Shown here piece by piece: positions 10,903 to 22,840 of a DNA stretch of 35,685 bases. Both the position numbers and the translations under genes were made by a program. The notes below the pieces were generated by a model, which did no database searches, was not told the origin of the DNA, and was given only the letters and a program-made list of their open reading frames with translations. The stretch covers positions 87,477 through 123,161 of the forward strand of contig NW_003116950.1 of the NCBI RefSeq assembly GCF_000003605.2, given 5' to 3'. This DNA is from Saccoglossus kowalevskii (lineage: Eukaryota; Hemichordata; Enteropneusta; Harrimaniidae). Positions within the stretch are counted from its first letter, which is position 1. The number at the start of each line of letters is the position of its first letter.

Positions 10903-13900
10903 CGAGCTTTTCCTTTGAATTTTTCCTCAACCTAACAATTTGTAGTGGAAATTGGCTGGATAGGTGGTGAATAGGTCCTTGAAATATTGTGTTTGGATGG
11001 CGTCGTATTCAAGCAGGCAGTATATTAAAACGACCAGGTGCGGTCGATGACTTTGGGGTCGAAGGTCAGGCAAACAAATTCATTCTTGGTTATTTATTAC
11101 TAACTGTGCTATTGATGTTATGCAAAACATCAGACAGCATGAATTACTCGTATTAGTATTCTCAAATATTGCATTTCTAACGTGAACAAAACGCCGTAAA
11201 ATCACCAGTTATAGAGTATATGTAACGGTCATGGTGATGATGTTGATATTACAGATGTTAAAATTGGTTGCCAGGGGGTATTGAACTTGACGTAATCGTA
11301 ATCAAACAAATAAAAAAATATATTAGTATGAATACAAACACTATTGCGATATATTTTTCATTTTATTTGATTTGGTAGGGTATTTATGTCAGGCAGGATA
11401 AAAGTTTCCACTATGGCCATGCAGTTTTCACAAACATTTAACATACTCCACCACATACAATTACACACAGTTCGTACATGAACAGTGAAGCTATAATTCA
11501 TTTAAATTACATTAAATTCAATATAATTGAAGTTTATTACACTAAAATAAATTGCAACTTCAGATAGAAATGTAATTTAAACTCGATTGAATTGCCACTG
11601 CGGTTTTATTACAGGTCAAGTAGACTGTATCTAGTTAAATTAATTTAAATTTAGTTGAATTAAACTGACTTAAATTTGATGTAATTTAATTAGAATTTGA
11701 TGTTAACATAAGGGAATATGTAGGTGTACTAAACCATAACCCTAAACCTAATACCAAGACATGCACAATTGTAACAAAGTGAAGTCACTTGAATTAACGG
11801 TAGGCACTTGTACCATAACCCTTACAATCGTCAAGGTTATATGCTTGTCCAAGTGTGTTAAATGTCTTTTATGCCACTATATATATGTGTGTATGTGTGT
11901 GTATGGGTGTCTTATATACCGGTACAGACCCTTACTATGCCAACAATACTGTGTTTTATAGACAGCACATTGCATAGAAACTATGTATATAAAATCTATG
12001 TAGATTTAAAAGACTATCGTTATTTTAATTTCTATTTGACAGTTGGGCCACATAGTTTTTGCAGCTAAATTTGATTCATTAAGTTCAAGGATATCACGTC
12101 CCAATAATATTATTTGTATTATTAAGTAATTGTGAAATAATTTATAATTTATATCTAGATTAACGTTACTCGTGCCACATGTCTTAGTTACACAGACCGT
12201 TCCTGTAAAACATAATGTTAAATATACCATTCAAAACACATCATAAGTATTACCAGGCTTTTCTCGGATTTTATGCAATAGAAAACCCCGAAGTCTACGT
12301 GAAAAATGTAAAGTTATTATGCATAGACCTGCTGTTTTGTCATGAACGGGTTTTATAAGTACAGCAGTTCCTTTGCACACGAAATGCATATTATTGCATG
12401 CATGGTAGCTATTGCACCTGGACAACTCAGACTAATTTTGACATATTTATGGAGTTTTTCTGTTCTGCTATATGATATTTTATTGTAATTGTTCAAATAT
12501 GTGTGATAGTCACAACATGACCGAGAAGGATCGACGTCACGGTCAATTGAAATTCTGAATAATTAGACTACGCCCTGACTCGGTAAGACGTTACGTATTT
12601 ATCTTGCTAACATCGTTTCGATGACTAGCGACGAGGCATATTTATGTAGGAGCGGGTCACTGTGGAAACATTCGGGCACGAAAAACAAATCCACATAAGT
12701 ACATACACAATTGGATTAGACCTTCCAGTGAATTCGTGAAGTTATCATAACATCTTCTAGAGTTTCCGACATCTTTACCTTGAAATATTGAGTCTACGAT
12801 TCAGTGAACGACTACAGCACGACTAGTAACCATAGGTACACCCACTAAGATCACTTACAACAACACAACACATTGAAATTGTCAAAACAAGACAAATGGG
12901 GGATCATACAATGACCATATCAAAATTTAAAGTATGAAACATAACAACGAAAATACGCCATATATTAAAACAAATATTTGAGTAATGCATGTTGTATGGG
13001 TAGTTCAGATTACAACTGTTTAATGTTTAACCAAATACAGTGCAATGGACACATCACTCTATTAATTAAATTGTCCACAGAAATGATGTCGAAATTGAAG
13101 GATTCCAATTGACCATATTTATCTTGTCACCTAACCACGCGACTCGCATCCGATTACACAATATGCACGTGTCACAAGCGATACAATCCCAACCCTTTGT
13201 ATTACATAACATACAGACTACAGACCCGAATCAATCTGAATAACATCTATATATATGCAGGCTCCAGGTCAGAATGGTCAACGGGCTTTGTTTTGTATAC
13301 CCGGCTCCCGCTCCACGCACAAAGATTTTTGAGAGAAACACTCACCCATTCATACATGATTTCTTTACAAAGGCTCGGTAGGCAATTCTGAGTTTGGACA
13401 CGAGCAGAGGTATTTATAGGTTAAATGCCGGCCATAAATATAAAATGTATTAATGCGCGAGGTCAAATATTATTCGTAACCCATTTATTATTTTGCAAAA
13501 ATATGTTCCCTGGAAGTACATGACCAACCAAGCTTCACACTTGTTGCTGTGTTTTTATTGCGAAACCGGTATAAGAGAGTTACAGCGAGTACTCTATTGG
13601 CCGAGTCAACTTTTTTGGTGTGGTTGATTTCGCTTCAATTCTGAGACATTTGCTGTTTGATTTGAAGTCTTTGAGCGTTAATGTGAACTTTTGTCACCCA
13701 CGTCTGATTGAATCTCCGTTCTTTCATTTTCTAAACTTGGATTTCAGGAACGGTGCATTATGAAAATAAAATACCAGCAAATAAATAATAATCGAAATAG
13801 AATAAATAAAGAAAGTGTATGTTAAACATAAATAATTAAAATAATATTTACAAAATGAGCAAAAAAATAAAGCCCAAACTAGGATCTTATTTTAATCGGA

Positions 13901-14320
13901 TTGCTATCTACTGTTTTACAGATGAGTCATGCAGACTCGTTCCAGCCCTTCTGATCATCCCTTCCCGTTAAGGACATTGATGTTATTGGTATATCGAGTA
14001 CTGGTACCTATGTTTACATCCGGAGTTAATAGTGTATTAATGTAGAATTAAAATACATAAAAAAGTTAATATTTTAATTAAATCTACCCTATGTAGATCA
14101 CGTGAAACTTACCTCAATGCACCCTTCCCAGCACACCCACATTGTTACGTAACATGTGAAAATTGTCAACTGATTTTAAATCTTGTTTTTTTTTTCGATT
14201 TTTCATTTGATGTTGTTCTCGATTTTCATTTGCTAGCCGTGTTTTGCGCCTAGTTCTACATCGCTTAGCTTTGATTCGGAACATATATTAATCCAGAATG
14301 AATCATCACCAAGACCGCCG
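10903..14320. other. non-coding interval
   Basis: No exon is supported on either strand apart from possible untranslated exons of the TRIM-NHL gene. Short open stretches here lack conserved motifs, splice context or codon structure. A CA/TG-rich tract (tatgtgtgtatgtgtgtgta) occurs near 11.88 kb. Confidence 0.45.
11495..11705. repeat. low-complexity AATTTAAATT-like tract
   Basis: A degenerate tract of repeated TTAAATT and AATTGAAT words with no coding potential. Confidence 0.55.
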
Positions 14321-14464
14321 CTTTGCACCAAGTCTACTTTCCCGACCCTAAACCAAAACCATAACCATTATGATTTATTTGGATGCAGAAATATAAATAT
14401 AAATCATAGTATATGCGAGTCGTGATATCGCGAAGAGTGCGGGGTACGAGGGTCCTTCCCCTTT
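14321..14464 (+). repeat. direct repeat I, copy 1
   Basis: About 144 bases running from CTTTGCACCAAGTC to GGTCCTTCCCCTT, including ATAACCATTATGATTTATTT and CGTGATATCGCGA. It matches 15257-15415 in the same orientation, about 936 bases downstream. Confidence 0.8.
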
Positions 14465-14882
14465 GATATTACTAACACTACTTATACAGCCCTCATTCTC
14501 AGGCTCTAGCTGGGATTTATCTGCCCCATATCTCAGGCATCTTTCTTATAAGTAGCGCAGGAACAGCAAATGTTATTGGTCAAAACAACGTCACATATTC
14601 GTTTGTTAAATATTGATATTGGCTCTCTCAGGGTAATTCTTGTCATTTTGCCTATGATGTCATAACATCCGGGCACTAAGATTGTTGCAGACGACAAATA
14701 TTTACGATTCATGTGTGGCACTTTCGATTGCAGTTATCTACTGACACCTAATTACGATTTTACCTCGAAAAAAAAATCATTTTAGCTCATAGTTTCAGTT
14801 GTTTTACTGTGGAGATGTTCTTACTGGCTGATAAAACAGTCACTGTCTTTGGCTTCGGTCTATATAACAAATTATCCTCTTA

Positions 14883-14939
14883 AAGTGACTGTTATTGACT
14901 CGGATCTCAGCTTTTTGCTGCGGCCAATAACAGCCACTT
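14883..14939. repeat. hairpin in a palindromic element
   Basis: Arms AAGTGACTGTTATTG (14883-14897) and CAATAACAGCCACTT (14925-14939) pair with one mismatch. A further ACAGTCAC block at about 14836 can also pair with GTGACTGT, so two alternative hairpins overlap. It lies between the two copies of direct repeat I. Confidence 0.6.
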
Positions 14940-15256
14940 GGGGTGAAAATTCTTGATATCGACCTCAGGCGAAAATATGTATTATATTCTAAATGATTGC
15001 ATGTCGAAATAAATGCAATTGATGGCTATTAATGAAAAACCGTAATTTTTGAATCCATTTAACTTTTATGCGCTATGGAATACAGTTTTCGTTCTGAATT
15101 GCCGCGGTAACATTGTTGAATCCAGCCGACTCCTAAAACATGTCTCATATTCATTCCATGGTTGTTAAAATTTTAAAAAAATCAAGTATTCGGCCAAAAA
15201 GTAGTTTTTTCCCCCCACAGGCCACCATTCTACAATTCTATATTACAGAGTTGTCT

Positions 15257-15415
15257 CTTTGCACCAAGTCATCAACTTCACAAACTACTTTCCCGACCCC
15301 TAGACCAAAACTATAACCATTATGATTTATTTGGATGCAGAAATATAAATATAAATCATGAAGTGTATACGATTCGTGATATCGCGAGAGTGCGTGGTAC
15401 GAGAGTCCTTCCCCT
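15257..15415 (+). repeat. direct repeat I, copy 2
   Basis: A second copy of the block at 14321-14464 with a short insertion (ATCAACTTCACAAACT) after CTTTGCACCAAGTC. The rest aligns closely through CGTGATATCGCGA and GAGAGTCCTTCCCCTT. Confidence 0.8.
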
Positions 15416-16280
15416 TACTGTCACAACATTCATTCACTGAATCAGATATATCGCGCCCTCTATTGACGAAATGATTTTGTGACGTCAATATACGCCGATA
15501 ACAAATTAATATTATTATAATTTATCTGATTATCTGTCTATAACAAATACTCAACCACTCAACCCTTATTGACGGACAAGAGCAGTCGAAGTTGTTATTT
15601 TCAACGACATTGGCATGCTTAATCGAAATAGAGGGTGTTATACAGTATATAAATAAAGGGGTTGAAACCAAATGGAGTATACAGTGTTCAAATTGAAGAC
15701 AATTCCTATACTCACGAAGACAAAAGAGACTGATTTTTACATTGACCCAAACCCAGTGTTTTTATTGAAATTCGTTTCAAGATTGTGTTCCAACGTTTAC
15801 CCAAGCGCCTCACCCTTCATATAATTATTTTCTCTCTGCATTGTTATTCTGATTCGACAGCTGTCTTACCACCTTCGCCAGATTTATTTCTAAATTACTG
15901 TGTCTCACTCGTTGATATTAACGTCAATGCACACGGGAAGATGTTTCGGATAAAACTCCAAACTGACTCTGTATCAGGTTTTGCAGACTTTTCTTCCTAC
16001 ATATCCAAGAAAACGATGGGAAAATATGCTTCACCGTTATTGGTCGAATATACAACCCAGAAACTGTGTATATACTGTGTAGATCAACACGCAAACAAAT
16101 ACATGCAGTATTAAGGTTGGGCGGAACCAGTGTGTCCTTCTTCTCAGTGTAGAGTAGAACGATTATTATCGCCCATCGAATGAAAATAGCCAATCACCAA
16201 TCATTCGATGATCGTAGACAAATGCTATAAAACATCAATAGTAAACGTGCAATGTCTTAATTACACTTTAAGCTTCAGTT
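15416..16280. other. non-coding interval
   Basis: It contains a TATA-like word (TATATAAATA, 15646-15655) and two short unconserved reading frames after it. Nothing links them into a gene. Confidence 0.35.
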
Positions 16281-16566
16281 TGTTACAACTGGCTATGATT
16301 ACGTGTAATTACAATTGCTGACATATAGTTATAATTGGCTTTATATAGTTACAACTGGTTGCATGTAGTTATATCATGTTATATATGGTTACATCTGGTT
16401 AAATATAGTCAACACACATGATGTACAGTTACAAATGGTTACATATAGTCACAATTCGTTATATATACTGTAGTTACATTTAGTTACGTGTAAATACAAC
16501 TCGTTATATATAGTTACATCTGGTTACTTATAGTTACATATAGTTACACTTGGTTACATATTTATT
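16281..16566 (+). repeat. degenerate tandem array of about 20 bases per unit
   Basis: Many variants of ATATAGTTACAACTGGTT follow one another over about 285 bases, with frequent substitutions and length changes. It is an old, decayed minisatellite. Confidence 0.8.
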
Positions 16567-16789
16567 ACAGTCATCTACAGGTCTCATACTACACCTAAAT
16601 TGCCATCTAAATTGTTGAAAAACAGGGGTAATTTGAATATTGAGCTAATTAATCAAGTATCCAAACTATTTAAAAATTAAAAACAATAAAATTCAAAGCC
16701 CTAAAAATGATTCAACTACATGGGTATTGGCAATGTTACAAAAGTTGACCAAGCTGACGACTCACTCACTTTTAAATGTATCAGTCCGC

Positions 16790-17110
16790 CATTTCAACTT
16801 CATTTCGCTAAATGCCATTAATATATCCATGGAGGTAAAAAAAAGAGCTCCATGATATATCTAAGGTTTGTTTATTCTGTTTCTGTCAAATTAAGTAAAA
16901 TATTTTGAAATAAGCCCTTACAAATATGTATTTCAAACTAGATAGAATTACATTCTGAGTGGTTTCTACCTTGCTACAAATTCCAGTGGAAGTGATTAAC
17001 TAAATCAAACTATGTCTACAGATAATAATAGTCTAAGAATACTATGCAGTGAAATTAGAACACAATGCACATAGTTCATGTTGCAGTACATTGTTCATCA
17101 TTTGTGATTC
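16790..17110 (+). repeat. diverged dispersed repeat J, copy 1
   Basis: It shares ordered blocks with 19800-20130: a CGCCATTT/CGCCATTC word, ATCTAAGG, TACATTCTGAGTG, then ATTAGAACACAATGCACATA followed by GTTCATGT and a CATCATTTGTGATTCGCAT-like stretch. The identity is uneven, which suggests an old repeat or segmental duplication. Confidence 0.5.
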
Positions 17111-17259
17111 GCATTTCAAAACCAGTTGGACATATCTAAGCTTATTCATTCTAATATCATGTGAAATAAAATAGTTGAAAGTACATGCATGCCATCTCTT
17201 GCAAAAAGCTGTATTCAAAACATAGAGGGTTACATGTCCACGTGACACCGCGTCTTAAT

Positions 17260-18360
17260 ACAAATTATAATTGTAGTGTGAAACTTATAATATCATGTCT
17301 GGGTTCTATCAGCAATGTGTCCTTGTTTGGTCTAGTTAAACGGACTTTACCCTGACATCAGCTGATAGGTTAGTTTGCAAGGTGCTTCAAATGTATCAAA
17401 AAACATGGCGGTTCCAACACGTCACATCGAAAATAAACACATATATTTATGTCACCGTTTTTTAAGAGTTGGGTGCGGGAAAGGAGACGCCTATAAATTC
17501 AATCGTCATATAAAGTTGTTTATTTTTTAGCTTCAATGTTTTGCTTTGTATAACACTACACCGCTTCGGCTAGGTTTTAGCATTTTATTCCTTGGCCATC
17601 CGGCGAGAACGTTTGAAAATGTAATTTTTCGCATGAGCTATAACGTAATACATATATGCCTCGTTGTTAGCGTTTAATCGTGTCGATATAATACACATTC
17701 ATACACGTTTCTGTCTCATTTGTCTCGCCATTAATGTCCGTTCTTTCCATCAATTCAACCATGTATTTCATGATATAATATACAACACTGTCGCCGCTCT
17801 CTGAACTATGTAATATTCAATCACAAAGTATTTGAGTATCGTATTACCTTCTACGTGATGTAGACGACTATCTGCAGAAGCACGTCCTTAAAATTAGCGA
17901 GTTTCACTGATTATCATTCGAACAGCCGGTTTCTTTTTGTTGAAAACAATCTGAAACGCTAACTTGAGGAGTGTCGTTAGCCGGGTTGATGGGAGACACA
18001 CACCACGATGAACTATTGATAGAAGTTCTTTGTCTCGAGTCTAATCAGCGACATATTTACAGACAGTGTCACGTGATATGTTGTCAGGGCGTATGATATA
18101 TGCTAACCTTTGGTGAGACATGCGCACTATACACTGCCATATGTACGTGCATATCAACCAGACTTGATGAGAGATTATGACGACTTTTAATGCTTTATAG
18201 CGCCATCTATACTAGAACATTAAAGCGCATCGTCCACAAACACGGTTTCGCACCAGAAACCTGCTTCTCGACAGTAATATATGTGGCAGCATCTTGCTGG
18301 AACATTATACCTTAAAATGTCAAGGTGTATTAGGCAACGCATGCAATTCTTTGATTTTTT
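17260..18360. other. non-coding interval
   Basis: I see no exon, RNA gene or clear repeat in this stretch. Confidence 0.35.
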
Positions 18361-18868
18361 CACTGCACTGCATTAAACTGCACTACACTACACTACGTTA
18401 CACTACCCTACACTACGCTACGCTACACTACACAACGCTGCAGTACACTACATTACACTACACTACACTACGCCACGCCACGCCACGCTACACTACACTA
18501 CACTACACCACAGCACACCACGCCCCACCCCACCACACCACACTGCACAATACCCACCCCACCACAACACACCACACTACACCTCGAATACATCCCACCT
18601 TTGTTACGTGTGACTGCTACCCCAATCTCATGACAAACTACGCTACGCCACGCTACGCTACACTACACTACACTACACTACACTACACTACACTACACTA
18701 CACTACACTACACAACACTAAACCACAACACACCACACCCCACCCCACCCCACCACACCGCACTGCACAACACCTCACCCCACCACACCACACCACACCA
18801 CAGTACATCACACCACACCACACTACACAACACCCCACCACAACACACCACACTACACCTCGAATACA
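18361..18868 (+). repeat. CACTA/CACCA pentanucleotide array
   Basis: About 500 bases of CACTA-type pentamers drifting into CACCA and CCCCA, almost without G on the plus strand. Because 5 and 3 share no factor, the array stays open in a plus-strand frame and yields a Thr/His/Tyr-rich translation that is an artefact of the repeat. A unique block (CCTCGAATACA through ACCCCAATCTCATGAC) occurs twice, at about 18564-18636 and 18840-18912, offset 276 bases. Confidence 0.9.
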
Positions 18869-19188
18869 ACCCACCTTTTTTACGTGTGACTGCTACCCCA
18901 ATCTCATGACAAGTCAGTACCCATTATCCTATCGCATTGAAACGAAATATAACATTGCGAGTAAATAATACGGAAGTAATTTACATATACGATACAATAC
19001 GTTACAAGTGTAAAAAAAGACGCATCATTTTCTGATAATTAACCCATGTCTTTAATGACAATATTCATGAAATATCTATTAACATTGGACTAGTATTATT
19101 CATGACACTTAGCATGGCTTTTATTTTACCTGATAATAACTTCATAGTTACAATAGATAGAAAGTGATTGTTCGTAATTGTGCAAATT

Positions 19189-19387
19189 ATTGTAAAATGA
19201 CTAATATTCACTGGGTTTAAATTTCACTAATTTGCATATTCAGTGGGTTTTAAATTCACGGTTTTATCATTTAGATAATGTGTTCTATGCTAAATTTTAC
19301 ATATTCATTGGGTTTTAATTTACCGCATTTCCAGTCAGCGAAATAAGCAAAATTAAAACACAGTGAATAATTAATCCTTTTACAGTA
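19189..19387. repeat. MITE family A, copy 2
   Basis: It aligns with 10691-10902 from TGTAAAATGACTAAT to CCTTTTACAGTA in the same orientation. It lacks about 10 bases near CACTAATTTGC and has a damaged first base of the terminus. Confidence 0.85.
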
Positions 19388-19799
19388 CTATTTACAGTAG
19401 TATATTATATTATCGAAAAAGGATTGATGTCACTTTGAAGTGGCGAATTACAATTGATACCCAGAAGTAGTGATTAATCATTGTATTTTCAAACAAATAG
19501 AATATCAAAGAGTTAGAACCGAATATATCGATTCTTACTGTATCCCACTATTATGTTTCCTGTTTCTGTATCATTTTATGTAGGTACATATATAGGATAG
19601 ATGTCTAGAACTACAATTACATTCTCAAAGACGAAATGTAAAAACTTGAAAAGCAGGAAATATTCACACAGAAAGATAATTACTTGGATTACGTTACATT
19701 TAAAAATAAATGGACGATTTTGTTATCTTATTTTTTATAACAAGTAGTGAACAATATCATCAAAGTAGATGAAAGCCAAAATACATTGGCACAGGGACT

Positions 19800-20130
19800 G
19801 ACAATATTAGAGCTGAGTTGGGCAAAGCTGAGAACCCACTCTAAATGCGCCATTCTGATATTTTAAAACTAGATTGTGTTTGCTAAAATTTCAAATCTAA
19901 GGATTTGATATTCTTGTTTTATATTTAATAAACGGTTAGAAATACACCCCTTTCCAACTACATTCTGAGTGACCCCAGTAAATTGATACAATTTCCAACT
20001 AGCTTATCAACAAACGATTTAGATTTAACTAATTATAAATGGAAATATTTCTAATTATAGTAGAATATGTTACATTAGAACACAATGTGCGTAGTTCATG
20101 TGGAGTTCGTTCGTCATTTTTAATTCACAT
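19800..20130 (+). repeat. diverged dispersed repeat J, copy 2
   Basis: The partner of 16790-17110. The clearest shared block is ATTAGAACACAATGTGCGTA followed by GTTCATGT, with ACTACATTCTGAGTG upstream. A short open frame over it has no recognisable motif. Confidence 0.5.
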
Positions 20131-20612
20131 ATTTGTGTCTGTGCAACGTAGAACGCAAAATAAATTTGTCAAAATTGCATTGTCGGTATTTTTGTTTGAA
20201 TCTTTGGCATGCGAATTAATATGCATTATATAACAAATATGTCAGTAATGAGCATTTTTTTTACCAAAAGCTGAACATTACCGAGTAGTTCCATTGATCA
20301 GTTGTGATTAAGTTTCAATATCTTAGGGTGTTACCAAGTCACCAGATAGCACAGGGAATACTTTGTTCGACAACCGAAGATTGACTATAAATCTAACAAA
20401 AAATCAATATTCGATGTGAAGCATTTTGCATTTAGATTAGTCTGAGACGGCAATAGTCCTATGAGTTGTCTCTTGAGTGGCAATTAAGTTTCTTCCCATT
20501 TAATTTATATAACTAATATTTCACTATAGAACATATTATGTATTTCATACTTAGGTTAATTGTTTTAGGGCTCACCCGAGGCAGAATTTGAAACAGCAAT
20601 GATATGATAGGG

Positions 20613-20618
20613 TTTATT
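20613..20618 (-). promoter_or_regulatory. candidate poly(A) signal for the NHL-only gene
   Basis: AATAAA on the minus strand about 540 bases after the stop codon of the NHL-only gene. It is canonical, but its use is unproven. Confidence 0.3.
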
Positions 20619-21156
20619 GAAGTGAAAATAAGAAATCAATATAAATCGAAAATTTAAAAGGCTTTCAACTAAGTATGCCGACAATACAACTTTGAATTAA
20701 TTCACAGTCACAGTCAACCCATATTAGACCGTACGTATCCAAGCGTACTGGATTTCTCATATACTAGCACAGGCACTAAGTGCTACTCGGTGTACACATG
20801 GCTATCGTGGTAGGGGTGATAAAATTTAAGCGGGAGAGTCGTGATCTGCGCGCGCGCGGGAATTGAGTCCCAAGCGACGATACAACACACGCTAAAAACG
20901 CAAAGGCTCATGGGTAGACGCTTGTTTGTAAACAATTACACGCTATGGCCATCTGACGTATGCGCAGGTGACGCCTCCCCCGCTTTTGAACTCGTGTTCG
21001 CAAGAGAGCTTGACTTATCGTCTACTAGTAACCGGATCATTCCAATTGTTCTGCATGATTTGAATATGCACTGTGTTTGTTGTGTGTGGGTATGTGTTCT
21101 TGGAATGTGGTCACGTGTGGCAATCAAACAAAGCATAGCTTCGCCTCACGACCTCC

Positions 21157-22059
21157 TCAATATTGGTCTTTCTGGCAGTATCCCGTATAGACACGTATAC
21201 AATTGTTTGACGAATCAGACACAACTATTTCACATGGATTTCTCTTCGTAACTTCCAAACCCGTTGGAGCCTCGAGAGACGCATCATCGACGACAAGGCA
21301 CAGGAAGCGCCCTCTAGGAGAGAACATTAGAACTCGATGATCACTGGCGACGTATATGTTGTCATGGAAATCAACTGCAACCCCGCGCGGATTTCGAAAC
21401 TGTACATCTTCGCCGGATTTCCCATCGATACTAAAGATGCATTCCCCATTCTGCGAGACGACGATAACTCTGCTGTTCCCGCTATCCGAAACAATCAACT
21501 CTCCTTTTCCGTTGACGGCGATAAACGATGGATGACAAAACTGTGCATCACCGTTGCCATAGCTACCAATCTTCTTAATCACTCTTCCCAGTTTAGAGAA
21601 ATTCAGCACGCAGTGGTTATCCGAATCAACGACAAAGATATTATCAGAAAGAGTGGCGATTCCGATCGGTCTGATTAGTATGCCTTCTCCAATTTTTCTC
21701 ACTAGCCGACCGTCCTGGGTGATAATACGGACGACTCCGTTATTTGCATCGGTGACGCAAAAACGCTGGTACCTCATAGCACAGATGTCGGTAGGTCCCC
21801 CGTCTACCATATGAACGCATGTCATGTAATAGCAGGACCAAGTGAAAAACTGCACGCTATGGTTGCCTCTGTCAGCTACGACGATATCTCCGTTGTAAGA
21901 CAGTGTAACTCCATGTGGGTTACTCAGTCTGGAGCGCCCGAACGATTCGACCAATTGAAAAGTACTTTGACATTTGTCCGTATTGTTGTTGCATTCACCA
22001 AGTGGATTATGACAATTGGCGGAGCTAGATCCTTTGACAACTGATATCGGTGACGCCAT
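21157..22059 (-). CDS. NHL-repeat beta-propeller protein without RING or B-box
   Basis: A 300-residue frame from MASPISVV to a TGA at 21157. After a 35-residue Cys/Asn-rich leader (HNPLGECNNNTDKCQ), six NHL repeats fill the rest, at roughly 36-74, 80-115, 120-158, 160-203, 206-249 and 251-291. Signatures include SNPHGVTLSYNGDIVVADRG, FVVDSDNHCVLNFSKLG and VSDSGNSRVIVVSQNGE. Six repeats suffice for a closed propeller, which in this class binds protein or RNA. Repeat 5 (NPRGVAVDFHDNIYVASDHR) is strikingly like the repeat HPRGVAVDKHDNIYVTSDDR at the end of the TRIM-NHL gene about 12 kb downstream on the same strand, so they look like paralogues. A 3' splice site ends 27 bases before the ATG, and the frame is open through it in phase 0, so an upstream coding exon is possible. 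I found no RING or B-box sequence upstream. Confidence 0.82.
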   Translation of the reverse strand: MASPISVVKGSSSANCHNPLGECNNNTDKCQSTFQLVESFGRSRLSNPHGVTLSYNGDIVVADRGNHSVQFFTWSCYYMTCVHMVDGGPTDICAMRYQRFCVTDANNGVVRIITQDGRLVRKIGEGILIRPIGIATLSDNIFVVDSDNHCVLNFSKLGRVIKKIGSYGNGDAQFCHPSFIAVNGKGELIVSDSGNSRVIVVSQNGECIFSIDGKSGEDVQFRNPRGVAVDFHDNIYVASDHRVLMFSPRGRFLCLVVDDASLEAPTGLEVTKRNPCEIVVSDSSNNCIRVYTGYCQKDQY

Positions 22060-22082
22060 CTTCAAATCAGTAACAAAATAAA

Positions 22083-22103
22083 TATTCTGAAATTGTAAAA
22101 AAA
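22083..22103 (-). other. 3' splice site upstream of the NHL-only gene
   Basis: The minus strand reads a T-rich tract then acaatttcag, followed by 27 bases up to the ATG. The frame is open across it without a stop, so the first exon could be untranslated or coding. Confidence 0.5.
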
Positions 22104-22542
22104 AAACAAATTTTTTACTAGATTCGTTCTTTCATGTTGGCTGCGAGGGCGCCTTATTAGCTGAACACAAAGTCACCGTTGAGGGCAGTATACAGAACAA
22201 GAAGGCGTACATTTCTAAAAATTATATTGATTCAAGTTGTACAATTAGAAGTAATCATTTTATTGCAACACTCTTACACCAATGACACAAGATTTGATTT
22301 AGAATCTTACGCTAAATAATGTTCATTAGGATTGCTTCTTGTCGTTGCCACAGTACTTCGATACTAGAATTGTTTATATAAATTTCAACAAAACTTGTTG
22401 ATAAATGTACAGCCAATGTACCGAAATAATGTGAAATTGTCAATTAAATCAAATAAAATCGACAATCATAAAAGCTAGACTTTTTGTCGCCGAGTTGGAC
22501 AAACCGTATACATGTTAAGAAAGTTGTTTTATCATATGCCTC

Positions 22543-22840
22543 ATATTGCCCGGCCTCGTAAAGCTATGGGAAGTGCGCCCTCACACCGGGGCAATAATTT
22601 ACCGTATCACGCCCGGTCCAGCTTTCATCAAACAAAACAAAACTCGCCATTCTAAATTACGCCGTGTGTTTGAGGTTACGACGCGTACAATTGTAATTAC
22701 ACTTATAAGGTGTATGATAAAACCTTTATTCACTGGATACTCGGTCGTACGGCTTACTCGCCCTCGCAAGTTCGGGCGAGGGCACGTGACCTCGGGCCTC
22801 AATAGCCGTATCCAGTCCATGAAGATTACCACCGAGTGAT
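22543..22840. repeat. GC-rich palindromic element
   Basis: It stands out from the AT-rich surroundings. ACTGGATAC (22732-22740) pairs with GTATCCAGT (22809-22817). Inside, GCCCTCGC and GCGAGGGC form a tight hairpin around AAGTTCGG, and GGCCTCAATAGCC follows. The upstream half holds GCCCGGCCTCG and ACGCCCGGTCCAGC. Probably a mobile element; the family was not identified. Confidence 0.55.

Noticed and set aside
15646-16114. TATA-like word followed by a 50-codon ATG frame (15672-15824) and a 109-codon frame
   Set aside because: The ATG is only about 20 bases after the TATA word, so it would precede or sit on the expected start site. Neither frame has a recognisable motif or splice context.
18294-18968. 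A 224-codon plus-strand open frame rich in Thr, His and Tyr
   Set aside because: It is the translation of the CACTA pentanucleotide array. Low complexity and a lack of stops follow from the repeat itself.
20770-20876. Possible tRNA gene or SINE head (TGGCTATCGTGG and GGAATTGAGTCCC)
   Set aside because: The B-box-like word deviates at key positions and no stems pair, so it was not listed.
20841-21251. A 136-codon plus-strand open frame
   Set aside because: It overlaps the 3' end of the NHL-only gene on the opposite strand, shows no known motif and includes a TG-rich run. It is better read as antisense to a 3' UTR.
22546-22839. Open frames on both strands over the GC-rich element
   Set aside because: They arise from the palindromic, GC-rich composition and show no conserved protein sequence.
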